Source: Chitinophaga agrisoli
GTDB taxonomy: Bacteria > Bacteroidota > Bacteroidia > Chitinophagales > Chitinophagaceae
Direction of reading: 5' to 3'
NCBI RefSeq assembly: GCF_008386695.1
Contig: NZ_VUOC01000001.1
Coordinates: 718,347-782,346 of the forward strand
Length of the DNA stretch: 64,000 nt
Numbering within the stretch: the first letter of the stretch is position 1; each line of letters opens with the position of its first letter. The notes beneath the pieces were generated by a model. That model was given only the letters and a program-made list of their open reading frames with translations. It was not told the origin of the DNA and made no database searches. The translations under genes and the position numbers were made by a program. Positions 34,592 to 43,276 of this stretch are shown piece by piece.

Positions 34592-35836
34592 ATGATCCAT
34601 TACAATAAATTCACCCTTGCCAATGGTTTGCGGGTAATTGTGCATGAAGACCACACCACGCCTATGGCCGTGCTGAACGTGCTGTATGATGTAGGCTCGC
34701 GTGATGAGGAACCTGAGCGTACCGGCTTTGCCCACCTGTTTGAACACCTGATGTTTGGCGGTTCCGTTAACATCCCTGACTATGACGAGCCCTTACAGAT
34801 GGCCGGCGGCGAGAACAATGCCTTTACCACCAGCGATCTGACCAACTACTATGTACAGCTGCCCGCGGAGAATATAGAAACCGCCTTCTGGCTGGAAAGT
34901 GACCGTATGCTGTCCCTGGCCTTTGGCGAAAAAAGCCTGGATGTGCAACGTAAAGTGGTGATCGAAGAGTTCAAGGAGCACTATATAAACAAGCCTTATG
35001 GCGATGTGTGGCATAAAATGCGGCAACTCGCCTATAGCACCCACCCCTACCGCTGGATGACCATCGGAAAGGAGCTTTCCCATATAGAAACAGCCAGCCT
35101 GGCAGATGTAAAGGCCTTCTTTTTCAAATATTACCGCCCGGTGAACGCCATCCTGGTAGCGGCGGGCAAAGTAACCACAGAACAGGTAAAAGCCCTGGCG
35201 GAAAAATGGTTTGGAGATATTCCCGCCGGCGAAAAATACCAGCGCCAGATCCCGGTAGAGCCACCGCAAACGGCCGCCCACAAACTGGAGGTAAAAGCCA
35301 ATGTACCGTTGGACGCGCTGTACAAATGCTACCACATCTACCCCCGCCAGGATAAACGCTACTATGCGGCAGACCTTGTTTCCGACATACTGGGCGGAGG
35401 TAGCTCCAGCCGCCTGCACCAGGTATTGGTAAAAGAAAAGAAACTGTTCAGCAACATAGAATGTTATCATTTTGGCACCCTGGACGCCGGTCTGCTAACT
35501 ATCGAAGGCAAACTGGTAAAAGGCGTAAAGATGAAGGACGCGGAAAAAGCCATACAGGAAGAGCTTAGCAAACTGCAACAGACCGTTATACCGGAACGGG
35601 AACTGCAAAAGGTAAAGAACCGCGTAGAAAGCCTGCTGGCCTTTGAAGATATGAGCCTGCTAAACCGCGCCAACAACCTCGCTTTCTATGAACTGATGGG
35701 AGACGCCGCGCTGATGAACACCGAGTTTGAGAACTACGAAACAGTGACCACAGAAGATATTCATCGCGAAGCCAATATCATCTTTAATGAAAAGAATTCT
35801 AACACTATCTATTACTACGCAGACAACCAGATATGA
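34592..35836 (+). CDS. M16 family zinc metallopeptidase, active subunit
   Basis: A 414-residue pitrilysin-type (insulinase) protease. The inverted zinc motif HxxEH is HLFEH (His48, Glu51, His52), and the third ligand is a Glu of VVIEEFKEH near residues 125-126. Two homologous halves of about 200 residues are expected. No signal peptide is present, so it is likely cytoplasmic or exported by another route. Its stop overlaps the next M16 gene (ATGA), and the two form a probable heterodimer. Confidence 0.92.
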   Translation: MIHYNKFTLANGLRVIVHEDHTTPMAVLNVLYDVGSRDEEPERTGFAHLFEHLMFGGSVNIPDYDEPLQMAGGENNAFTTSDLTNYYVQLPAENIETAFWLESDRMLSLAFGEKSLDVQRKVVIEEFKEHYINKPYGDVWHKMRQLAYSTHPYRWMTIGKELSHIETASLADVKAFFFKYYRPVNAILVAAGKVTTEQVKALAEKWFGDIPAGEKYQRQIPVEPPQTAAHKLEVKANVPLDALYKCYHIYPRQDKRYYAADLVSDILGGGSSSRLHQVLVKEKKLFSNIECYHFGTLDAGLLTIEGKLVKGVKMKDAEKAIQEELSKLQQTVIPERELQKVKNRVESLLAFEDMSLLNRANNLAFYELMGDAALMNTEFENYETVTTEDIHREANIIFNEKNSNTIYYYADNQI

Positions 35837-37113
35837 ATAGAAAAAATGCGCCCGCTATAAAAGACGCCGTGGAGTTTGATATAACGCTGAAACCATACGA
35901 GAAATTCACTTTGGATAACGGTATCCCCGTTTACGTTGTAAAAAGCGATGAACAGGATACCCTGCAGCTGGAAATGATCTTTCCGGCCGGCAGCTGGTAC
36001 GAGCAGGAAAGTCAGATAGCCGCCGCCACCAACTTCCTGATGAAGAACGGCAGCAGCCAGCACAGCGCGCTACAGATAAATGAAAGCATAGAGTATTTTG
36101 GCGCTTACCTGAACCGTAACAGCTTTCACGAAAATGCCACCTATACGCTGCATTGCCTTACCAAACATACCGCCCAGCTGCTGCCCCTGCTGCAGGAGGT
36201 GATACAGGACCCCGCCTTTGCCGGCGAGGAACTGGCCATCTACCAGCAGAATATGAAGCAGCGCCTGGCCGTGAACCTGCAGAAATGCGATTTCGTGGCT
36301 AACCGCTATATTGATAAGTATCTCTTTGGCGATTTCCACCCTTATGGCCGCGTAAGCACCATGATGGCCTATGACGCCCTGCAGCCGGAAAGCCTGCACG
36401 CTTTTTACCAGAAGCACTACACGTACAATAACTGTAAGATCTTTGTGGCCGGCCATCTGCCAGACGATATGATCCCCATGCTGAATAAATATTTCGGCGC
36501 CACCAAATGGAACGGGGAAAGCGCCTTGCTGCGGCCGGAGCTGCCCATCCAGATAGCGGACGAAAAACGGCATCGCATCTTCAACGATGAAAATGGCGTA
36601 CAGGGAGCAGTGCGGGTAGCCCGGCATTTCCCTAACCGCTATCACCCGGACTTTCCTAAAATGCTGGTGCTCAACACTATCCTGGGTGGTTATTTTGGCT
36701 CCCGCCTGATGAGCAATATCCGGGAAGATAAAGGCTACACCTACGGCATCCACTCACAGCTCTATAATTTCCGCCAGACCAGCGCGCTGAACATCCAAAC
36801 AGAAGCCGGCCGCGATGTATGCGAAGCTACCATAGAGGAGATCTACAAGGAGCTGGCCCGCCTGCAGCAGGAGCCCATACCGGCAGAGGAACTGAGCCTG
36901 GTGCGCAACTATATGATAGGCACCATCCTGGGAGATCTGGACGGCGCTTTCCAGGTGATCCAACGCTGGAAAAGCCTCATCCTCAACGACCTGGATGAAA
37001 ATTATTTCTATAACAATATCCGTGTCATCAAAACTATCACCGCAGAGGAATTGCAGCATCTTGCCCAGCAATACCTTACGCCTTCAGAGTTCTACGAACT
37101 GGTGGTGATTTAA
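35833..37113 (+). CDS. M16 family peptidase, catalytically inactive partner
   Basis: A 426-residue M16 protein in which the zinc motif is replaced (ATNFLMKNG at about 65-73 where HxxEH is expected) while the substrate-binding R/Y pair is retained (IREDKGYTYGI). This is the known division of labour in mitochondrial processing peptidase-like pairs: one subunit has the metal, the other the R/Y. It overlaps the active-subunit gene by 4 bp. Its stop codon is the first three bases of a long octanucleotide repeat. Confidence 0.9.
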   Translation: MNRKNAPAIKDAVEFDITLKPYEKFTLDNGIPVYVVKSDEQDTLQLEMIFPAGSWYEQESQIAAATNFLMKNGSSQHSALQINESIEYFGAYLNRNSFHENATYTLHCLTKHTAQLLPLLQEVIQDPAFAGEELAIYQQNMKQRLAVNLQKCDFVANRYIDKYLFGDFHPYGRVSTMMAYDALQPESLHAFYQKHYTYNNCKIFVAGHLPDDMIPMLNKYFGATKWNGESALLRPELPIQIADEKRHRIFNDENGVQGAVRVARHFPNRYHPDFPKMLVLNTILGGYFGSRLMSNIREDKGYTYGIHSQLYNFRQTSALNIQTEAGRDVCEATIEEIYKELARLQQEPIPAEELSLVRNYMIGTILGDLDGAFQVIQRWKSLILNDLDENYFYNNIRVIKTITAEELQHLAQQYLTPSEFYELVVI

Positions 37114-37229
37114 TGTGCTGATGTGCTAATATGCCGATGTGCTAATGAAATGCAGCGATTAAATGCATTTTATTAGCACATTTTTGCATTGTATGATCTC
37201 CATCAGCATATTAGCATATCAGCACATTA
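37111..37229. repeat. octanucleotide-period repeat with nested inverted repeats, starting at a stop codon
   Basis: Four 8-base units (GTGCTGAT, GTGCTAAT, ATGCCGAT, GTGCTAAT) run from 37115 to 37146. The outer arms 37111-37134 and 37206-37229 are complementary at 23 of 24 positions; inner arms 37139-37154 and 37164-37179 at 15 of 16. The element begins exactly with the TAA of the M16 gene. Relatives are at 48271 and 63477. Confidence 0.8.
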
Positions 37230-37242
37230 AAAGAATTTGTCA

Positions 37243-37250
37243 TACTTTTG
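37243..37250 (+). promoter_or_regulatory. -7 element TACTTTTG for the LprI-like gene
   Basis: A perfect TAnnTTTG match 21 nt before the ATG at 37272, directly downstream of the repeat. Confidence 0.5.
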
Positions 37251-37271
37251 CCATCCCTTACTTTAGAGCCT

Positions 37272-37694
37272 ATGAAAAAAGTGTTGTTCTTTTTACCCTT
37301 GTTGTTATGCCTGAAATCTTTTGCACAAACTAAACAGGCAGTCATAGATTCCCTGGAAAGCAATTACCAGCGTTGTCTCAGCAAAAGCCAGTACATGTAC
37401 GGCTGCGCGCTGGAATATTACCGCCAGATGGATAGTATGATGGACAATATTTATCGCCAGCTGTATACCAGCCTCGATACCAACCGCCGCAGATCCCTGA
37501 AAGTAGAACAGGTGCAGTGGGAAGAAAAGAAAGAAGCTTATTTTAAACTGCTGGATACAAGAGTAGAAAAGCTGCATAAAAAAACCATGGCCGGACTGGA
37601 TGATCAGGCCATCTCCACAGATCACAAAGCAGCTTACATTAAAGACCGTGTAAACGCATTACTGGTAAATTACAGGCATTACACAGCGGGTTGA
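37272..37694 (+). CDS. exported LprI-like (DUF1311) protein
   Basis: A 140-residue exported protein. Signal peptide MKKVLFFLPLLLCLKSFAQ, then a helical domain with paired cysteines (QRCLSKSQYMYGC) and an amphipathic helix ending VEQVQWEEKKEAYF, which resembles the lysozyme-inhibitor LprI family (DUF1311). The ATG at 37272 is preferred to one at 37248 because it begins the signal peptide. Function is only inferred from that weak family match. Convergent with the esterase gene, 3 bp apart. Confidence 0.65.
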   Translation: MKKVLFFLPLLLCLKSFAQTKQAVIDSLESNYQRCLSKSQYMYGCALEYYRQMDSMMDNIYRQLYTSLDTNRRRSLKVEQVQWEEKKEAYFKLLDTRVEKLHKKTMAGLDDQAISTDHKAAYIKDRVNALLVNYRHYTAG

Positions 37695-37697
37695 TCC

Positions 37698-38573
37698 CTA
37701 TATACCCATCCGCTGCAGCCATGTTATGCATAATGCAGGCCAGGAGGCCAGCACAGGGTCTTTTACGCCCAGGCCAAACCCATGCCCGCCGTGATCATAG
37801 ACATGTAGCGTAGCGGATATATGCTGGCGGCGCAGCGCATCATAGAATAACAAGCTGTTCTCCACCGGTACCACATTGTCATCCGTAGCATGTATCAGCA
37901 TGGTGGGCGGCGTTGCCGCCGTTACCCGGTTATAGGTGCTCAGGGAGTCTGCCAGTGTGGTAGCCGTATCTGCGCCCAGCAGCATATCCGCACTGCCGCC
38001 ATGTTTGTACGGAGGCTGCATGGCAATAACCGGGTAAACCAATATAGCAAACGCGGGCCGGGTGCTCCATTTTTCCAGCTCATTACCGGCCTGCGGATTA
38101 GCGGGCTGTATCAGGGTGGCCAGGCAGGAAGCCAGATGCCCGCCGGCAGAAAAACCTATCACGCCAATCTTTTCAGGATCAAGTCCCCAGCCGGCTGCTT
38201 TGGATTTTACCAGCCGCATAGCCGTAGTTACATCATTATATTGGGTAGGGTAATGAGCCTGCGGCGTTTGTCCGGCTACATTTACCCGGTAGCGCAGCAC
38301 AATGGCGTCATATCCTTTGTTGGTAAAGAACGCGGCAATATCAGTACCCTCATGCCCATCTGCCAGAAAGGTATAACCACCACCCGGACATATCAACACG
38401 GCGGAGCCGTTTTTTTGAGGCGCACTGTAATGGGTAATATAAGGCGCATCCGCTACCTTATCCCGGCCGCCAATATGCAGGTCCTGCGCCTGCGGATATA
38501 AATTGATCTTTTCCTGCGCATATGCAGTAAGGGCCCCATAAGTAAGCAGCAGGGCGGTGAGTAAGTTTTTCAT
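37698..38573 (-). CDS. exported alpha/beta hydrolase, esterase-like
   Basis: A 291-residue secreted hydrolase: signal peptide (1-19, ending AYAQ), oxyanion segment CPGGGY (62-67), nucleophile Ser142 in GFSAGGHLA, acid in ATDDNVVP and His in DHGGHGFG. This is the acetyl-xylan esterase/BD-FAE-like group that deacetylates plant polysaccharides, though no glycan locus is adjacent. Activity on a sugar ester is inferred. Confidence 0.88.
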   Translation of the reverse strand: MKNLLTALLLTYGALTAYAQEKINLYPQAQDLHIGGRDKVADAPYITHYSAPQKNGSAVLICPGGGYTFLADGHEGTDIAAFFTNKGYDAIVLRYRVNVAGQTPQAHYPTQYNDVTTAMRLVKSKAAGWGLDPEKIGVIGFSAGGHLASCLATLIQPANPQAGNELEKWSTRPAFAILVYPVIAMQPPYKHGGSADMLLGADTATTLADSLSTYNRVTAATPPTMLIHATDDNVVPVENSLLFYDALRRQHISATLHVYDHGGHGFGLGVKDPVLASWPALCITWLQRMGI

Positions 38574-38597
38574 ATCGTGCTCGTGTCTTTTATTGGA

Positions 38598-39491
38598 TTA
38601 TCCGTGCGTTGCCCGGCGTTTGATCATACCGCCTTTGGTATCGTTGATATTATGCTGGGCAATGAACGCTTTGCTGTCTATCTTCTCTATTTCATCAATG
38701 ATCTTATGCACTTCCAGGCGGGTCACTACGGTATATACAATGTCTATATCAGTATCTACCTGTCCGCGTTTACCAAAACCGCTTTTGCCCTTAAATACCG
38801 TTACGCCCTTACGTAACTTCAGGGTAAGCGTTTTCCGTATCAGCTCACTCTCCGGGGAGATGATCGTGAGGGCTATGTATTCCTCAAAACCCTGGATCAC
38901 AAAATCCACTGTCTTGGAGGCGGAAAGATAGGTAAGCATGGCATACATGGCCGTTTCAATATTGATAAGGATAGCGGCTACGCCAAAGATCAGGATATTA
39001 AAATACATGATCACCTCACCCATAGAAAGCACCGTCTTGCGGTTAATATAGAGTGCCAGCACCTCCGTGCCGTCCAGCACAGCGCCGCCCCTAACGCTCA
39101 TGCCTATACCGGCGCCAAGGAAAAACCCGCCAAAGATGGCTATCAGCAGCTTATCGCTGGTAATAACAGGCACCCGTATAAATACCAGCGCTACCGCCAG
39201 CCCCACAATGGCAGACATAGCCTTGATAGTAAAACCCAGCGATAGCTGCCGCCACGCCAGTAATATAAACGGTACGTTGATGAGTATAAGCAGTAACGAA
39301 ATTGGCCAGCCGGTAAGGCGGTTCACCAGCAGGGAAATACCGGTTACACCCCCATCCAGAAAGGCATTGGGCAGCAGAAACCCCTTTAGGCCCACTGCTG
39401 CCAGCAATACGCCAATGGAGATAAGCACCACATCCTGCGTATTGTGGATAAGGTTCAGACGTGCTAATCGTTCTCTCCTGGTGGAACGCAT
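38598..39491 (-). CDS. YitT family membrane protein
   Basis: A 297-residue protein with five to six membrane helices (DUF161, about 20-205) and a C-terminal cytoplasmic DUF2179 domain (about 210-290; ITVFKGKSGFGKRGQ in family form). The conserved GGxxGxG-like segment (GAGIGMSVRGGAVLDGTEVLAL) is present. Function is unknown; it is a probable transporter or channel. The ATG at 39491 is preferred to a TTG at 39497. Adjacent upstream sequence is octad-like (CAATTACG, AATTGTCA, ATTACAAA). Confidence 0.88.
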   Translation of the reverse strand: MRSTRRERLARLNLIHNTQDVVLISIGVLLAAVGLKGFLLPNAFLDGGVTGISLLVNRLTGWPISLLLILINVPFILLAWRQLSLGFTIKAMSAIVGLAVALVFIRVPVITSDKLLIAIFGGFFLGAGIGMSVRGGAVLDGTEVLALYINRKTVLSMGEVIMYFNILIFGVAAILINIETAMYAMLTYLSASKTVDFVIQGFEEYIALTIISPESELIRKTLTLKLRKGVTVFKGKSGFGKRGQVDTDIDIVYTVVTRLEVHKIIDEIEKIDSKAFIAQHNINDTKGGMIKRRATHG

Positions 39492-39545
39492 ATTCAATTA
39501 CGAATTGTCAATTACAAATTACGATTGTTGACCGTAACGGATCAA

Positions 39546-40688
39546 TTACAATCTCTCCTGATGCCGCAACCACCTTTCCGGTATCTCATTATTGCTAGCC
39601 ATCAGGTAATCGCTGTAAGCACAAGGCACAAAATCCTTACCCGGCAACTGCATCCACCAACGGCCTGTTTTTTTACTCTTCAGAAACACCGTATCTATAT
39701 CCGCACAGGCAATATGGAATTCCCAAAACGCATCCCGCTCTTCCAGCAGCGCCTCTTTATTCCTTACAGAGCGGCCATCAATAAAATACCACAGCATCTG
39801 CGCTATCTGGCGGGCTGTAAGCTGATCCCTGTCCTGCGCGGGACGGTAGCCATAAATACCATAGGAGCTCAGCTGGCTGCTCATCCCTGCATAGCGGGAG
39901 AGGGCACAGGCTTCTTCCCCGCTGAAACCGTTGGGAGAGAGGCGGTTGGCCGGCGCTTCTGTATGTTTGATCACGCTGATGTCCAGGCTGAACATATCTG
40001 AATTGCGCAATACCGGTTCTGATTCCTCCAGGTTCTCCCGCACCTTACCCAGGCGATAGCAATCAAAACGCAGTTTATCCAGCGTTTCTAACATACGTGG
40101 ATGTACAAAATAACTCTGGAATCCGATATGATTATAGTGTTTGATATAATTGGGCTGCTCCGTGAGCATATCCATCAGGAAGCCGGTGGCGGGGATGGGG
40201 CTTTCTTCCTGCAGGTCTATCAGCGCGTCTGCCACGCTCACTTCTACTACAAACTGCTGGGAGGCATAGGCCTGGTATTGTGCATAGGTAAGGTCATGAG
40301 AACCACCCAGGATGATCACCGGTTTGTGCACATGCAGCAGTTCTGCCAGTACGGTGCGTAACGCGGCGTAGGTATCTGCCAGGCTAACGCCTTGCTGCAG
40401 GTTACCAAGATCGGCCACCTTTACATCTTTATGCCAGTAATAGAGGTTGTAAAATTCTTTGCGGATAATATCCGGTGCATTGGGGCCTTTTTTACCGGGG
40501 CCATAACCGCGTTCTTCGCCTACACCCAGCAGTATAACATCTGCAGCTTCCAGGTCCGGCAATTGTCCCTCTTCTTCATAAAGGTCCGTTATACCGCCTA
40601 TCTGGGCGGCATCGTACTCCTGATCATCGTTCAGATATGCTTTGGAAATGGGCTGTAGAAAATCCTGCAGGTGTGTAAAGTCCGCCAT
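39546..40688 (-). CDS. ureohydrolase (arginase/formimidoylglutamase) family protein with altered metal site
   Basis: A 380-residue homologue of the arginase fold. GGSHD (His131) matches the first metal His; DALID (Asp154, Leu156, Asp158) replaces the usual DAHxD; SLDIS (Asp236, Ser238) replaces SxDxD. Against rat arginase (His101, Asp124, His126, Asp128, Asp232, Asp234), the four site-A ligands are kept and the two residues unique to site B (His126, Asp234) are lost. It may hydrolyse with one metal, or be non-enzymatic. Bacteroidota proteins of this type are often labelled formimidoylglutamase. Confidence 0.8.
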   Translation of the reverse strand: MADFTHLQDFLQPISKAYLNDDQEYDAAQIGGITDLYEEEGQLPDLEAADVILLGVGEERGYGPGKKGPNAPDIIRKEFYNLYYWHKDVKVADLGNLQQGVSLADTYAALRTVLAELLHVHKPVIILGGSHDLTYAQYQAYASQQFVVEVSVADALIDLQEESPIPATGFLMDMLTEQPNYIKHYNHIGFQSYFVHPRMLETLDKLRFDCYRLGKVRENLEESEPVLRNSDMFSLDISVIKHTEAPANRLSPNGFSGEEACALSRYAGMSSQLSSYGIYGYRPAQDRDQLTARQIAQMLWYFIDGRSVRNKEALLEERDAFWEFHIACADIDTVFLKSKKTGRWWMQLPGKDFVPCAYSDYLMASNNEIPERWLRHQERL

Positions 40689-40771
40689 TACAATAAGTTA
40701 TTTATTTGCTGGCAAACCTACAACAAGATTTTAAAAGAGAGAAAAAGGAAGCGGCTGGATTTTGGTTATAT

Positions 40772-40929
40772 GCGGCAGGGATCAGCAACATCATTGACTT
40801 TCCTATGCATTACAAATTCAAGAAGGGCCTGGATGTTGGGATGTACGCCTGTTCGTTTTGAGGGGCAACGCGGCATAGATCAGCAAGATCATTAGTTCTT
40901 GTGTACTACAAATTCAAATGGGCGCTGCG
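40772..40929. repeat. imperfect 98-bp tandem duplication
   Basis: Sequence beginning 40772 (GCGGCAGGGATCAGCAA) recurs in altered form from 40870 (GCGGCATAGATCAGCAA); both copies then share ATCATT and, further on, TTACAAATTCAA-like stretches. The second copy includes the stop codon and last codons of the unknown gene at 40892-41140. Confidence 0.55.
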
Positions 40930-41140
40930 TTTTCCTGGAGAATACTTTTTCCAGTATGGAGCGCTTGCTGCTAACACGGCTTTTGTTGCAATCCACTACT
41001 TCCATTACGGCGCAAAGGTAATCCATGGTTTCTACCACCGTAAGCATTTCGCTGATCTGTTTTACAGCGTACTGGATCTGTTGCTCATTATACCTTTCTT
41101 CATGTAGCAAGATCAGTAAATCCCTTTCTACAGGTTTCAT
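40892..41140 (-). CDS. hypothetical 82-residue helical protein
   Basis: An 82-residue protein, mainly helical and charged in composition, without signal peptide or membrane segment (MKPVERDLLILLHEERY at the start, RKTQRPFEFVV near the end). No family recognised. The ATG at 41140 is the only good start. Its 3' end lies in a repeated sequence. It is isolated from the neighbouring genes; whether it is expressed is uncertain. Confidence 0.5.
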   Translation of the reverse strand: MKPVERDLLILLHEERYNEQQIQYAVKQISEMLTVVETMDYLCAVMEVVDCNKSRVSSKRSILEKVFSRKTQRPFEFVVHKN

Positions 41141-41503
41141 TGAGATTAAATTTGACGTTCCCTATAATTTTTTCACCTGGGTTTTCAATAAGCGGATAGG
41201 TATAAGTGCCCGCTAATGGTAAGGTGTCTCTTTAACTACTACAGGTGTCGGTTATTATGCATCCTGTGGTTAATGCATCCGTTTTTTGTTCATCGTTGGG
41301 CAACCGCAATCGTTCTTCTTAAAAACACTGCAACCCTGCAATACCAAACTTCCGCACAAAAAAAAGATCAACAGCCATTTAAATTGTTTCATATAAAATA
41401 CTATACTTCGTTGAATTATGATCCTGCCTGAATAAGAGTTTACCTTTTCTTAACAATACACCTTCTCTAATTTACGCTAAATTCGCAAAAAATTTTAAAT
41501 TAT
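41141..41503. other. 363-bp AT-rich intergenic region
   Basis: Between the leftward unknown gene and the rightward glycosyltransferase. No coding potential: a 71-codon frame at 41216-41431 has no supporting feature. A TAAATTCG -7 variant lies at 41478-41485, 18 nt before the glycosyltransferase TTG start. Confidence 0.45.
41478..41485 (+). promoter_or_regulatory. -7 variant TAAATTCG for the glycosyltransferase
   Basis: Differs from TAnnTTTG only by C for T at position 7. The same variant is seen before mtgA, ferritin and the GH10-like gene. Confidence 0.4.
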
Positions 41504-42595
41504 TTGTCCACAAGCTACGCATCAAAAAAAATACTGGTAGTACCGCTTGACTGGGGCCTTGGACACGCTACCCGTGATATTCCGCTCATCTACGAATTAT
41601 TAAACGCCGGTTGCGAAGTCGTTATTGCAGCCGAAGGTAAACACGCGGCATTATTACAGCAGGAATTTCCCCAGCTCACTATCCTACCCCTTCCCGGCTA
41701 CCGTATCCAATACGCCCAAAAAGGCTGGTTCTTTGGCATTAAGATCATACAGCAGATCCCTAAGATCCTGCGCAGCATCAAGTATGAACAACAATGGCTT
41801 AAGGAAACGGTAAAAACACATGGTATTCAGGCAGTTATTTCAGATAACCGCTTTGGCCTCTACCACCCGGATATACCCTGTGTCTTCATCTCCCACCAGT
41901 TATTGATCAAAACGCCGTTTGGCGGCGTTACGGAACGCATCCTCCAACGGCTGAATTATAAATATATCCGCCGCTATAACGCCTGCTGGGTGCCGGATTA
42001 TGCGGATGATAATAACCTGTCCGGCATATTGGCCCACCCGGCACAATTACCGCCGCACACCACCTACATTGGCTGCCTGAGCCGCTTTAAACGGAAGGAT
42101 GGCGTTACCCAACTGTATGATCTGCTGGTACTTATATCCGGCCCGGAGCCGCAACGCTCTAACCTGGAAAAGCTGATCCTGGAACAGGTAAAGGAGCTGC
42201 CCCTGAAAGTATTGATCGTCAGCGGACAGCCCGGTACGCCCAAACGTGAGCAGATTGCCCCTAATGTGCTGCAGGTGAACCACCTCAATGCACAGGAGCT
42301 GAACGAAGCCATGCTGGCCTCCGGTATGGTGCTGAGCCGCAGCGGCTATACCACCCTGATGGACCTGGTGAAACTGGATAAAAAAGCTATCCTGGTGCCT
42401 ACGCCCGGCCAGTCAGAACAGGTATACCTGGGCGAATACCTCATGGAAAAGGGTTATTTCTACAGCCTGCCGCAGGAGCGTTTTGACCTGCGCAGCGCCC
42501 TGGAAGCGGCCGCCAGCTTCTCCTTCCGCTCATTCCAGCATGAGCAGGATATGGAGCAGTATAAAGATGTGATACACAAGTTTTTAATGAACTGA
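41504..42595 (+). CDS. MurG-like glycosyltransferase (GT28/GTB fold)
   Basis: A 363-residue GT-B glycosyltransferase. The N-terminal DWGLGHATRDIPLIYELLNAG loop is that of MurG/UGT-like enzymes that accept nucleotide sugars; the C-terminal half has SRSGYTTLMDLVKLDKKAILVPTPGQSEQ, the typical UDP-sugar binding region. The product is unknown, possibly a cell-surface glycoconjugate or a glycolipid. The first usable start is TTG at 41504; there is no ATG before residue 250, so the TTG is well supported. Confidence 0.85.
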   Translation: MSTSYASKKILVVPLDWGLGHATRDIPLIYELLNAGCEVVIAAEGKHAALLQQEFPQLTILPLPGYRIQYAQKGWFFGIKIIQQIPKILRSIKYEQQWLKETVKTHGIQAVISDNRFGLYHPDIPCVFISHQLLIKTPFGGVTERILQRLNYKYIRRYNACWVPDYADDNNLSGILAHPAQLPPHTTYIGCLSRFKRKDGVTQLYDLLVLISGPEPQRSNLEKLILEQVKELPLKVLIVSGQPGTPKREQIAPNVLQVNHLNAQELNEAMLASGMVLSRSGYTTLMDLVKLDKKAILVPTPGQSEQVYLGEYLMEKGYFYSLPQERFDLRSALEAAASFSFRSFQHEQDMEQYKDVIHKFLMN

Positions 42596-42611
42596 TTGCA
42601 GATAAAAACAA

Positions 42612-42656
42612 ATGTGCAGATGTGAATGCAATAATTAATGCATTTCATCTGCACAT
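42612..42656. terminator. 11-bp hairpin after the glycosyltransferase gene
   Basis: ATGTGCAGATG (42612-42622) and its perfect complement (42646-42656), with the intervening bases partly pairing (GAATGCA/TGCATTT). It has the same 8-base rhythm as the stop-associated repeats (GTGCAGAT, GTGAATGC). A likely terminator, without a T-run beyond TTGTTTTT. Confidence 0.55.
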
Positions 42657-42846
42657 GTTGTTTTTACCGACTGGGCCGTTGCAGCCGCTCATCTGAATTT
42701 TAACGTTCCTATAGCATTTACGCAGGCCAACGGCGCCACTTTTTCTTCAGCAATTGCCAATTACGTTTCCAAATTATCCCATGGCTATCGCTTCAGCGTT
42801 TGCTTAACACATTGTCTCCGGCATCCACTCGTCCACCTGCTTGCAG

Positions 42847-43176
42847 CTACACGTTCTTCACCTCTGCCCCTACAAATATTTTATCCCCTACTATCGCCAC
42901 CGGCCGCTTCAGAAAAGTATACTCCTGTAATATCAGGTCCCGGTAATCATCCTCCGTCAGCGTTTTTTCATGCAAGCCCATAGGCCGGTACTGCTGGCTG
43001 CGCCGGCTAAATAACGCTTCATAACTACCCGCCAGGTCCCGCATCTCCTTTAGCTGCGCCGGAGTGATCTTTTCCGTTTTAATGTCCTGCAGTACAAATC
43101 CCTTCTCCTTGATACCCCTGTCTGCAATGATCTTTTTGCAGGTGCTGCAGGTAGATAAATGATATAATTTCTTCAT
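42847..43176 (-). CDS. ArsC/Spx family protein
   Basis: A 109-residue thioredoxin-fold protein of the ArsC/Spx group: CSTCKK near the N-terminus with KIIADRGI and a VAIVGDKIFVGAE C-terminal strand. The C-x2-C is not the single-Cys ArsC form, so it resembles Spx-like or 'YfgD/ArsC-like' proteins. Arsenate reduction is not assured; there are no ars genes nearby. A TAAGTTTG element precedes it on its strand, divergent from the polA promoter. Confidence 0.82.
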   Translation of the reverse strand: MKKLYHLSTCSTCKKIIADRGIKEKGFVLQDIKTEKITPAQLKEMRDLAGSYEALFSRRSQQYRPMGLHEKTLTEDDYRDLILQEYTFLKRPVAIVGDKIFVGAEVKNV

Positions 43177-43195
43177 GTTTATGACTATTCCGCTC

Positions 43196-43203
43196 CAAAC
43201 TTA
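43196..43203 (-). promoter_or_regulatory. -7 element TAAGTTTG for the ArsC-like gene
   Basis: A perfect minus-strand TAnnTTTG match, 19 nt before the ATG at 43176. Confidence 0.5.
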
Positions 43204-43237
43204 CGTACGCCCCCCATACTTTCAAACTTTAAACTCC

Positions 43238-43245
43238 TAACTTTG
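43238..43245 (+). promoter_or_regulatory. -7 element TAACTTTG for polA
   Basis: A perfect TAnnTTTG match 31 nt before the polA ATG at 43277, back to back with the ArsC-like promoter. Confidence 0.5.
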
Positions 43246-43276
43246 CACATTCCACAAATTCACGTAGGTTTAGCGC

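Noticed and set aside
41216-41431. 71-codon frame upstream of the glycosyltransferase
   Set aside because: AT-rich, no start context, composition not protein-like.
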